Positions 22,374 to 32,119 of a DNA stretch of 64,000 nt are shown here, piece after piece. This stretch comes from Tricholoma matsutake. Taxonomy: Eukaryota > Basidiomycota > Agaricomycetes > Agaricales > Tricholomataceae. The position numbers and the translations under genes were made by a program. The stretch's first letter is position 1. Each line of letters starts with the position of its first letter. The notes beneath the pieces are model-generated. The model did not search any database. It was not told where the DNA came from and saw only the letters and a program-made list of their open reading frames with translations. The stretch lies in assembly GCA_026075535.2 (NCBI GenBank), contig AP026538.1, forward strand, positions 13,772,337-13,836,336, written 5' to 3'.

Positions 22374-25300
22374 GAGATGGGCTGACAAAACCTTCAAATA
22401 AAGGTTTTCGAGGTCAATCAATCATTTTTGTAAGGTGATAGCTCTTTGTGCCATAAGATCAGTTGTCGAAAGTATTGAATTCAGAGGGGGCTGCAAATAT
22501 GTAGCTTTGGAGATGTCGAGTGGAATGAGGGGATGGGATCCTGTTACTGCAAAGTAGGGCAAACAACCCATGTGTTTGCGAACTGTTATGTGTTCTGCCC
22601 CAAAGACAGAGTGTGCTCCATCTGACCACTTGCTCTGGTCTCCGTTGACTGCTTTGAATAATGATTGTCGAATGTCGAAGTGTGCTCTTTCTATGATCCC
22701 ATTTGCTCAAGAATTGTAACCACTGATTCGGATGTGATTGATATGGTATCATTTCGCGAGATACTCCATTGCTGCAATAAATGCTGATCTGTTTTCACTC
22801 ACAATTTCATAAAGAGACCCCCAGCAACAAATGATGTCTTTGAAGATCCAGTCTCCTAATGTCGTGGCGTTTTCGCGTCGAAGCTTTTGCCATTCTGGAT
22901 AGGCTGTTAGCAAACATCGCCCTTGAATGATGTATTTGAATCCATTCGATGGGGGCATTTGCATCGTGTCAATGTAGACTTTGCCAAAAAGTGGTGCTGG
23001 TGTTGCCACTGTGGGCGGAATAAGCAGATTTCAGGTTTGTCGAAGTTGGCATAGGTGACAAGAACGAATGTACCATGCGATGTCGGCTTTCATATTGGGC
23101 CACCAAAATTGTAGTGCGACGAGGGTTTTCGTAGTGAATACCATCTTGTGACCAATATCATCATGAGCAGCTCAAATAATGTCGAGGTGGCATTCAGGGA
23201 TAGCGATGATCTTGTGGGCTCCTTGTGAATCCTTTTGCCAAAGCTTTCCAGAATCTATGAAGAACTCAGTACAATATCGCACGAAAGTGCTGTAGTCTGC
23301 TTCAGAGAGGTCTGGTGGTCATTGTAAATTTTTGAGCCATTTTCGAACACAAATAAGTCGTTCGTCATCTCTTTTGGTGTTTTCAGAATGAGGGACATCT
23401 TCATAAGTGATGTTCTCCTTCTTACTGATATGTGAAGGTAGGGTGAATGCCAATTGGAGCAAATGCGATGGGAATGGGTGAGTTGTGAGCGGGTTGATTT
23501 GATGAATAAAATGATGTAGTTGGTTGATCCAATCTTTGAAGGATCCAGCATTTGGTTGTGCACCATCTCCATTCTGTAGAGGACATCGCAAAAGTCCATC
23601 TGGGCCGTGATGCATTCCAGCAACATGTACAAGCATAAAATGGAAGGTAAGGATGGATACAATCCATCGATTAATGCTTGCACTTGGTGTGATGTCGGGA
23701 TTCACTAGCATACCTTTGATGTATCTGGCATTGACTTTGACAATGAGATTTCATATGCCGATAACATACAATCGAAGTGCACCAAGGGCACAATAGAGTC
23801 CGTAGAGCTCTAGTTTGGGTTGTGAAAAGCGAGATTCACGGGCATTGAGCATGATAGATCCGAAATGACTGTAATAGCATTTATGAAGATTTTCGGGGTT
23901 GCACTGAGCCAAGAAAAATCCAACTGCGATGTGCAAAGTGTTGACTGATAGGATGATGGGTGCGTTTGAGGTGTAGTTGATCGCACAAATTGTGGGAGAA
24001 GTGATGAGAGCAAGTTTAAGATCATCTTGTGCTGTGATTTGTGTTGGACCAAATTCAAATGGGACGTCCTTATGTGTGAGGTTGATAAGAGCAGCTGCTT
24101 GTTTAGCGAAATTCTGTATGAAAATACAACAAACTCCTATGGTTCCTAAGAAGGCTTTTACTTCAGTGAGACTTTGACAAGGTCCCCATTTACTGATTGC
24201 ATTGATTCAAGTTGGGTCGGCCATACGACCTTCGATGTTGCAACGATGTCCTAAAACAGTAATTTTGGGGATGCAAAGGAATAGCTTGGGTCCTGAAAAA
24301 GTCCCTCCACAATACTTCATGTGTTGGACAACACAGTTGATATTTTCGAAGTGTTCCCAAACAAAATGATGAATCCCTGGGTTCTGCAAAATAGTTTTGT
24401 AACCTCCTCCAGGGAGTGTGTAGCATGATTTTGGACCTTTGATGGGTGCCTCATCGATGTAGGGAATCATTACATGTGGAATCTCAGGTTGTAGTATAAA
24501 TGAAACATCGTCATGCATAATGGGCACTGAGTTGGTCCAACCCATTGGTAGAGTGACTATGCAAAGTGCTCTGAAAGGCGTTTGAAAGGTAGTCAGGTCT
24601 CGAGATGATTCAGCTACTTTTCATTTGTTCAAAGCAACATAGAGGTCTAGCATTCCTCCACAAGCGTGTCCTCCGAACTGTTCTGCTAAATGTTCGGGGA
24701 TCAGAACGACACCTGAGTGCTGTATAGTGACTTTGTTGAGTTGTTCGAGACCATGGACTGAGTGAAGTGCTTTGCCATCTTTCTTCATGACACAAAACCA
24801 ATGCAACCTATCAGACGAGTTTGATGGCTCATAGATGCCTGCTTCTATTTTCTTCTTGAGCATGGTGCAAACCTCTTCGTAAATCCCGGGTGGGATAGGA
24901 ATTTTTCGTTCTATCCATGGGGTGTGTGGAATAACTGGGAATTCGATTGGAGGGAAAAAGTTGGGGCAAAAACTCCCTCGTTCTTGTTCAGTCCATGCAA
25001 AACTGGTTTTGTGATTTTGAATAAAATTGTGCACGAGTTTTCTTTCCTCAGGCCAAAGGAAGTCGCTGGGATGATTGTTTTCAATAATCGCTTTTTGTTC
25101 GAGGGTGTATCGGAAAGATGGCAAAAATGTTGGAGGTTTAGGATTCAGTTTTGGCATTTCTTTGAGAGGATTCCCTGTGATTGTGCGAGTAATGCGAAAT
25201 CAATCAGGAAGGCCAATGATGACTGGTCGTACTTTCAATGTGACAGGCTTGTACTTCTTCTTAGTGGCTGTGAAGGCAGGATATAGAGAATCGGTGGATA

Positions 25301-25556
25301 GATAGGGTGTAGAGTATCTAGATGAATCTGGCATAGAGGGGGCCATTGAGGCCGTTAAAAACATAACATACTGTTCACTAGCTGTCAAATAGAGATGGGC
25401 GATAATATCTGAAGTAGTAATGGCATTCGAAGAAGGCGAGGATTCAAAGTCAGGAATGTTTGCAGTGCGTTTGATAAATATAGAAGAGTTCAATTGGTCA
25501 AAAGAAATAATGAATGCGCACTGTTTGGTCTCCAAAATATTATCCTGTAGTAACAA
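22374..25556 (-). pseudogene. Gypsy copy B pol: RT, RNase H, integrase (3' end missing)
   Basis: RT from about 25157 (FLWPEERKLVHNF, KKKIEAGIYEPSNSS), with LPMGWTNSVPIMHDDVSF and IPYIDEAPIKG (YIDD to YIDE). RNase H is at about 24060-23700 (FSQPKLELYGLY). The integrase zinc region is around 23200-23000 and the core at 23009-22749 (YIDTMQMPPSNG). The segments from 25556 to 22749 share one minus frame with TGA stops near 24618, 24204, 23748 and 22746 at likely Arg sites. Several Arg of copy A are Cys here (for example VCRIFI to VCCIFI). It ends abruptly at 22374 where the chromovirus LTR begins; the GPY/F domain present in copy A is missing. Confidence 0.92.
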
Positions 25557-25576
25557 AAATCCTCACGAACTACTTT

Positions 25577-27830
25577 TCAGCATTTCGTGGCTCTAGGAAA
25601 GGTCGGGATAGTAGATGATCTGGTCAAGTTAGGATCGTAGATAGTAATTGTCTGAGATTCATTGCTCCAGTTTTTGACAGTGCTTTGGTGACTATGTCGA
25701 AGGGTCGACCAAGTAGGATGTTGTAGGCAGGGTTTCAGATTATATGAATCTGCATATAGATTGTGATCGTGCCAACTTTGCAAGGAACATTTCATGCTAA
25801 TCCTAGACTTTTGTCAATGCCACCATTAGCTGATTGAAGTGGAATGTGGATGGAAGGATCATATGCAAGACCTAGTTCATGGCAGACTTCTTCGGACATA
25901 GCGATAATTGAAGAACCCGGGTCAACTACACTTTTGACAGGGTTTTTACCATTGACATTCATCATAACTGATCTGATCGAGTGAGATTCCTTCACAGCAA
26001 CAAAGGGTTTTGGAATGTTGCTGATTTGAAGAGAGCTGATATAAGTTTCGTATGGGTCGTTGATCATAAGTACCTCTTCATTGATGAGGTGCCCTGCATT
26101 GTTTCCATCCTGGTTCAGAATCCGATGTGGTGTTAGCTGTTCTTTCCATTTTGTACGAACTTCGGGTGATAATGAAAGAAGTTCTTCCATAGTGAAGGTG
26201 ACGATTAGTATTTTCATTGAACATGAAAATATGTCCTGAGTGATTGCGTCGTTCTGAATGGGGGCTACTGTGTGGTACAAAGGACCATCACATTCTTTAC
26301 CTTTACTAGTAGATGCAAAGTTTTGTTCATGAGGGGATAAGTAAGTGTTCTCTGAAGCTGCGGCATAAGGATGGATTGGGGGTTGCAAACTCACAAGAGG
26401 TTGCAAATTTGGTGTGGGTTGCAAATTTGAAGTCATCTGCAAAGCCGTCGCTGGTGCTATATTGGATGAAGATGGATTGGTCGCAGTAGAGGATATAGAT
26501 GGTGGTGCAATGGTTGGAGTGGGAAGGGCTACTGGTTCTGCTGATGGAGCCGTGGACAAAATCGATGGCTGAACCACAGGAGCTGTGATTGGACCAGGTT
26601 TGTGTTGAGTGAAGTTTTGACCACTTCATAAGGCATATAATTCTTGTTCTAAATGATTGATACAAATATCAGCTGCGGTATTCATGTCCATGATCTGGTA
26701 GATCCCCCTAGGAGTGGGAGCTGGAGTGGGGGAAGGGGCGATGCCATACATGAGGGCAGGGACAATATTTATGTCTGGGTTTTGACAAATCTATTTGTTG
26801 ATGTGATCTTTGATACAATGCCCAGGGATGTTTTGTGGTGTGAACTGTCCATTCAGAAGCATGACCTTTCCTTTGGCGCTCTTTTTACACTTTCCATTGT
26901 TAATATACATTTGACCGACCAAACAATTGCCAATGAAGTGTCCTGAAAGACCACAGAAAATACAAACTAGATTTTCAAGTTGGTCCTGGCAAAACCCTTG
27001 ATTAACACGAGGGGAATTGTTGTTGTTATTGTTGGGTCGAGCTCCTGTTAAGGCCATGATGAGAGTGGTCGCAAATCTCTCGAGAATCATTGATAAATCC
27101 TCTGTTTTGATTTGTGGAGATGATGTAGAGGTAATAGGGATAGAAGTCAAAGTCAAAGATGAGGATGGGACTTGCAAAGTTGAGGCCGAGGGAGTTCATG
27201 ATGATGTAGTACCTGCTAAAACAAATTTCGCAGCAGCATGGATGTCATCGAGAGGATAGGGGTCATCTGGGTAGTGGTTGGGGAATTTGAGTTCGAGACG
27301 GCACGTGATTTGTGTCCATAATCCTGGTTGAAAGCCACAAACGAAGGCTCTGCTTTGTTCAGCTGCCGAAAGTCGATTTTTTGTGGTGAGGAATTTAGTG
27401 ATATTGTAGAAGGACCTGTAATATAATCCTAATTCATTCGTATCGTAGATACCAATGTGAAGTTGTTCACCAATCAGTTTATCCATATCTGTGATCGACC
27501 ACTTGCGGTCGTCTTTGGATCCAGGATACAACTTGTGAATAGCAGTATGAAATTCATTGAATGAAACCCCTGTGTCATATTCTGGGATTGACTCCCAAAG
27601 TTCGGAAGTATCAATGTTGACGTATTGACAGGCATGCTTCTTCATATTTTCAGAATTGGTAATTCCATTTTGAGTTCATTAAAGTATCTCCGAAGTTCTC
27701 GAGGCTGAGTAGGATCAAACTTTGGAGCTGTGGAGTGACCACAAGCTGGCATAGTAGCTTGTGTAGTCATGAGAATGATAGCTCTTGGAGTAGGGGTTAG
27801 GACTTGGGTGATAGATGGTAGCAGTGTCAA
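25577..27830 (-). pseudogene. Gypsy copy B gag and protease
   Basis: Gag starts around 27830 (MTLLPSITQV, then FDPTQPRELRRYFNELK) and continues after a frame change at about 27642 (27645-27196, gag core). 27177-26791 has a CCHC zinc knuckle CIFCGLSGHFIGNC at residues 72-85 for RNA binding. The retropepsin is at 26577-25792: VVDPGSSIIAMSEEVCHELG, with DPGS in place of D-S/T-G, then NPAYNILLGRPFD downstream with indels. Gag-protease and RT are in different frames. There are several stops and frame changes between 25800 and 25560. Confidence 0.85.
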
Positions 27831-28084
27831 TGTATTTGGTAAGATAAATGAAGTGCTAGAAGCTGAGGATGAAGAAGTAGAAGATGATGATGAAGATGAT
27901 GGAATGGGTGAGGGAAATAGTCGATGATGTGTTGATTCTGCTTCAGTTACTGGAATTAGGATATCTCCTGATTGTTTGAGAGATTCGAAGGTGTGGCAAG
28001 TATCAATTCAGAGGTTTCTGGCTTGGGTTGGCCTAAGCTGGGAGATTCAAGATGGATTAGGTGATGAAATGATTCAGAAACCCC

Positions 28085-28099
28085 TTGTGGTGGGCTCCA
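28085..28099 (-). other. Primer-binding site, Gypsy copy B
   Basis: Three bases inside the 5' LTR, the minus strand reads TGGAGCCCACCACAA. TGG complements the CCA end of a tRNA and the following bases would pair with its 3' acceptor strand. The tRNA species was not identified. Confidence 0.6.
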
Positions 28100-28102
28100 G
28101 AA

Positions 28103-29102
28103 TGATGATGCTCAACCCAGAAACTCAACCAAAACTAACTAAACTGGTCTTAGGAGATATAACATGAGTCAGAGTAAGGTTGCAAGGTAGTACTGAATAT
28201 CACCGTGCTATCCAAAGGCTGGCAAATGTACTGTAAAATGTTGCAAAGCAGTATTAGGCTGTGCAAAGTTCTGCAAAGCCGTCCAAAGTAGCACGAAACA
28301 CTACGAAGCATTCCAAAATGATACAAAAGAGTTTAGCAGTGATGTGAAGGGGTTCGAGAATCTCCGAAATGGTTTAACAAGTTTGGTAGATGGTGACAAT
28401 AGTTAAAGGTGAGATAAGAGACAATGACACAGTAGATAGACAATTGACAAAAGTTTCAAGAAACTTATGTAGCAAAATGACGTAGTTCACAGAGTACTTG
28501 AGCGAGTTTGGACTAAGACTGGGCTAAGACTCAAGAGTCAAACCCTTAAGCCAGATAATAGGTGATGTGGGAAGACGATTTCTTGTTGTCTCAACAGTAA
28601 ATACACCAAACTATATATGTTTTAGAGAGATAGTACTAAAAAGGTAAAAGGCCATGAGGCAAAACATGTGGTAAACATCAGGCAGTGAACAAGGTGTTGA
28701 AATCACAAAGTAAATGAGAAAATGATAAGAAAGAAATGTGCCATATACATGATATATCAAATCTCCTTGTCTTGTGGTTCCAATAAATTATGAATATGTC
28801 GAAAAGCGCCTGTGACTAACTTGCTAGCCATTGTGTCTCCTCGTGTTTGTAGTGGCGGGAACGCGATGCATTAGTGTGTGTAATGGTGGGAACGTGTGTT
28901 TGAGGTTCGGTATGATAGGAATACGGCGGCCAAAGTCATTCGAAATGGTTCGAAGTCTTTTGAAATGTTTTGAAGTGTCATTTCGTTCTTTTGTGCATTT
29001 GTAGGTGTTTGTAAGCATTTGCGAAATCGTAGGACTTTGGGAAGGAGGTGTCCAAGTGTGATTTCTTGTTTTCAGAGCTCTGCTGCCATAGTGGGCCTAT
29101 CA
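28103..29102 (-). repeat. 5' LTR (in element sense), Gypsy copy B
   Basis: Partner of 19249-20261; same ends (TGATGATG .. CCTATCA on +), about 1,000 bp. Small indels exist near 28290 and 28810 relative to the other copy. Confidence 0.93.
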
Positions 29103-29230
29103 GCAGATCTTTGTTCAACTCATTTTTGAAGTTGCAAGAATCAGTGCTGGATACACTCTCATAGATGTTGGATTTCCAGTTGATGTGGCTTTGATCAACT
29201 CGAAGCTGAAAAGATCAGCAACATATCAAG
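29103..29230 (-). pseudogene. Spt5-like gene, internal piece
   Basis: 128 bp between the Gypsy LTR and the small KDZ-type element. It reads FELIKATSTGNPTSMRVYPA and then a TGA before joining, in frame, the KOW segment beyond the LTR element. A CTTTTCAG lies just upstream of the reading, so an intron acceptor is possible. Confidence 0.55.
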
Positions 29231-29515
29231 GAGGTCTTTACACTCCCCCCCATATTCCTACAGGAATCCAATGATTCCGATGATTCTGATCGGAATCCGA
29301 CCATATTCCAATGTCATTTTCACCAGCCAAATTGACATGAAATACCAGGTTTAGTCCTAGTCCAGTCCGATGTGAGTCCGATCAGACTATCGGAATTTCC
29401 TAGGAATTTCCTAGGAATTTCTGGTCATAGGAATCACATAGGACTATTCCGAAGTTATGCTAAAACATAGGATTCGAAAGCAGCCTTGCTTAGTAATATA
29501 GTATGAAAAAGTCAA

Positions 29516-29603
29516 TGTGCACACCAGAATTGAACCCTTGACATTACCGAAGATTATGTAAGCCTAAACTGACAACAATACCATTAGGTTAAACAGTCAT
29601 TAC
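29516..29603 (-). other. tRNA-like module, left side of the small KDZ-type element
   Basis: On - an A-box-like TTTAACCTAATGGTATTGTT is followed by a B box, AAGGGTTCAATTCTGG. It lies about 290 bases from the left end and points to that end. Cloverleaf pairing is poor. Confidence 0.55.
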
Positions 29604-30831
29604 AGGTAAGTGATCATACTACACTACATACCATTCCCATGGGTGTGATGACAAAGCACATAGCCACGTCATCACACCTGCCAGCTCATCACTCCCACCA
29701 CCATCAATGACAACAAGCATGCCACCTCCATCCCCCCCACCTCAACCACCTCAACCCAGCAATTCCCACCACTCCCACTTCACCCCCATCTCTAGACGAG
29801 CCCCCAAGACCGGAAACAACTGGTTTCAATGCTGAACGACACCCAAACAATGCAATCATTGTTTGGGCCTGTAGTAAGTTTTTTTTTTTCATTCGTTTTT
29901 TACTTTTGTAAACTAACTAATTCATTTGTTTTGTTTCTAGGTTCTAATCTACATGAGTAACGACGGACTGATGCGAGCCAAACCCACACCCAACGATGCC
30001 CCTGGCAACCCCCCTCCTCCCCATAAAAATGGGATGTGAGGGTATTGATCATGGTCAGAAGCATGTGGAGCAACACCAGGAGACCCCAGAAGGGGAATAC
30101 CTGCCCGGTAAGCACCACCCAACCCCTCCCCTCGTTCCACATCACTGACAAACTGACAACGCACCCACCCCACACCTACGAGCTGCTGCTCATAGGGTGG
30201 ATCATGAGTGCATGGACCCCCCACAACACCAATGACATTTAGAACCCCCCATCACCACTGTGAGCGACTGCTCGCGGGGTGTATATGGGGTGCGAGAGCA
30301 TGGGAATGGCATGGAGGGACGACAATGGCACCAAACGACACACCTACAAGCAGCTGCCTGTAGGGTGGTTCATGGGTGCAGACAACGAGGGGGATGAACT
30401 ATGAGGGTGACAAGGGGGGGCGGGTACAAAATGACAAGGGGAAAGAGAGATGATGACCAGAAGAGGAGGGAGGGGAGAGGAGGGAGGGGAGGGAAGCCAC
30501 GGGGGAGGTGAGGTGAGAGAGGCGAGACACAATGGAGACAAGAGGGAGGGGAAACGACACAACAGGGCTGACGCAACAGCCAACATGACGCCCCCCATTT
30601 TGTGGGGGGTGGGTTTTTTTTGTAGAATTTAAAATAGTATAATTAAATAGTATAATTAATTCTCCCCCCCACATTTGTGTGGGTTTTTAAAAAAAAATCT
30701 ATATTAGTTATGTACTCCCTCGTGAAGACACGAGGGCTCAACAATTTTTTTTCGAGCTCTTGTGAGAATGGTTAAAAATAAGTGAACTAATCCTAAGTGC
30801 TTTAAAGGACTTTATATTACATATTTATTAA

Positions 30832-30917
30832 TGCTCCTGTGGCTCAACTGGTTGAGCACTCGTTTGGTAGTTGTGTCACTTATATACCAAGGTCTGGGGT
30901 TCAATTCCTGCTCTGCC
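30832..30917 (+). other. tRNA-like module, right side of the small KDZ-type element
   Basis: The best of the set: GTGGCTCAACTGGTTGAGCA forms a D-arm with paired GCTC/GAGC, and GGGGTTCAATTCCTG is a clear B box; TTGGTA/TACCAA between them could pair. The acceptor stem does not pair, so it is not called as a tRNA gene. It points to the right end, about 285 bases away. Confidence 0.6.
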
Positions 30918-31201
30918 CATTTATTTTGTAAGCACTTTCACCAAGTTAAGTCTTCCGAAATGGTGTGGTATTCCAACTACTACCTGTTGGAGTTGCATAG
31001 GACTTTACTCAGAATTTACTAGGAATTTCTTGGAAATAAAAGTACATGGTCATCAAGATACATTCCGATTGGATTCCTATTGGACTCCTAGGACTAGTGT
31101 CGGACTAGTAGGACTCCTATCGGATTCTGATCGGACTCTTATCGGAAAACTCGGACTCCTAGGACTCCGATAGGATTATGGGGGGGAGTGCAAAGTTTAC
31201 C

Positions 31202-31388
31202 GTATCAAGCACCAAAGGAAGTTCACCCACCTCTTCACCAGGAAAAATCTGATGGTCGAGCCCTTCAGCCAACTCAATGCTATACAATGTAGCTGCTGTC
31301 CCATCAATTTCTGTAATAAAGCCTTTCCATCCTCGAAATTCTCCACAGACCACGGCTACTAAATCACCACATGAAAATGCCTTCTGTA
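31202..31388 (-). pseudogene. Spt5-like gene, KOW-containing piece
   Basis: The 187 bp between the two KDZ-type elements reads VVCGEFRGWKGFITEIDG, a clear KOW motif, then IELAEGLDHQIFPGEEVGEL. It includes one copy of each neighbouring target duplication at its edges. Confidence 0.72.
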
Positions 31389-31730
31389 GAGCTCTTTACA
31401 CTGCCCCACATATTCCTGGAGGAATCCTGGTTATCCTTGCCACAGCCATTGTTCACCAAATGTTGCATTCCTGGCTGTTTTTCCTCCAGTGGGATTCCTG
31501 GTTCAGTCATGGTATATTCCTGGTAAATCAGGCTCTTCCTAATACTATTCCAGGAATTCCCCAGGCCTTGGACTCTCAGGAATCTGGGGGGAGTGACCAG
31601 GAATCCTGTAGGACTCTATAAGAGTAACCAGGACTCATCAGGACTCACCAGGACTCACCAGGACTCACCAGGACTCACCAGGAATCCTGGTCATACTCAG
31701 TAGAGTGAAAAATATATAAATGCTTACAAG

Positions 31731-31803
31731 GAGAATTGAACCCTGGGTCTGACAGACACAACTTTGTGCTACAATTAACCACTACACCACAAGGCCTTAT
31801 TAG
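31731..31803 (-). other. tRNA-like module 1, left side of the KDZ transposon
   Basis: On - AAGGCCTTGTGGTGTAGTGG (A box) is followed by CCCAGGGTTCAATTCTCC (B box). It points to the left end about 345 bases away. Confidence 0.55.
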
Positions 31804-31889
31804 TTGCATTGTATTTAGTTACCCAAGTACCACTCTACACTGTTTATATATTATAAATATAAATATATATTCAAAAATACAATTAACAT

Positions 31890-31966
31890 CCATGTGGTTT
31901 GAACCAAGGACCTTATGTAATGAAATTATTGATAGATGCTGGTAACCACTAGACCATCGGGTCTTA
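31890..31966 (-). other. tRNA-like module 2, left side of the KDZ transposon
   Basis: On - CCGATGGTCTAGTGGTTACC (A box with a small paired D-arm) and CCTTGGTTCAAACC (B box). In tandem with module 1, same orientation. Confidence 0.55.
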
Positions 31967-32119
31967 TGCACCTTGGGTAAGTCAGTCCCTATCTTACGTT
32001 GGTGTTTGGCACCTTCCAAAGCTTACCAATGCACAGCCCTCATCAATATCAACCATCGCTCACATCAACCACAACTGCCACCACCCCCGTCATCTCACCC
32101 ACCAAACCACACCTCCACC

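Larger units (their letters stand above)
19249..29102 (-). mobile_element. Ty3/Gypsy retrotransposon copy B, full length with both LTRs
   Basis: LTRs at 19249-20261 and 28103-29102 in the same orientation. On the minus strand the order is 5' LTR, primer site, gag, protease, RT, RNase H, integrase, [foreign fragment], antisense gene, polypurine tract, 3' LTR. The flanks GCGG (19245-19248) and GCAG (29103-29106) fit a 4-bp target duplication with one transition. It sits inside the Spt5-like gene. Confidence 0.92.
29231..31201. mobile_element. Non-autonomous KDZ-type element, complete
   Basis: Terminal inverted repeats GAGGTCTTTACACTCCCCCC (left) and, reversed, GTAAACTTTGCACTCCCCCC (right). The flanks ATATCAAG and GTATCAAG make an 8-bp (or 9-bp) target duplication with one CG/CA difference. 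The ends match those of the 6.8-kb KDZ element 190 bp away, apart from C/G in the CACTSCCC block. Subterminal AGGACTCCTA / GGAATCC units lie at both sides. The body (29640-30670) is GC-rich with repeated GAGC..GCTGCTC..GGGTG units near 30178, 30264 and 30350, and has no recognisable gene. It probably moves with a KDZ transposase supplied in trans. Confidence 0.82.

Noticed and set aside
30344..30674. Overlapping minus-strand open frames rich in Pro, Ser and Leu
   Set aside because: The + strand is a purine-rich GGGAGG tract, so the frames are compositional.
6184..31966. Functional tRNA genes
   Set aside because: A and B boxes are present but acceptor stems do not pair and B boxes are partly degenerate, so only tRNA-like modules are claimed.
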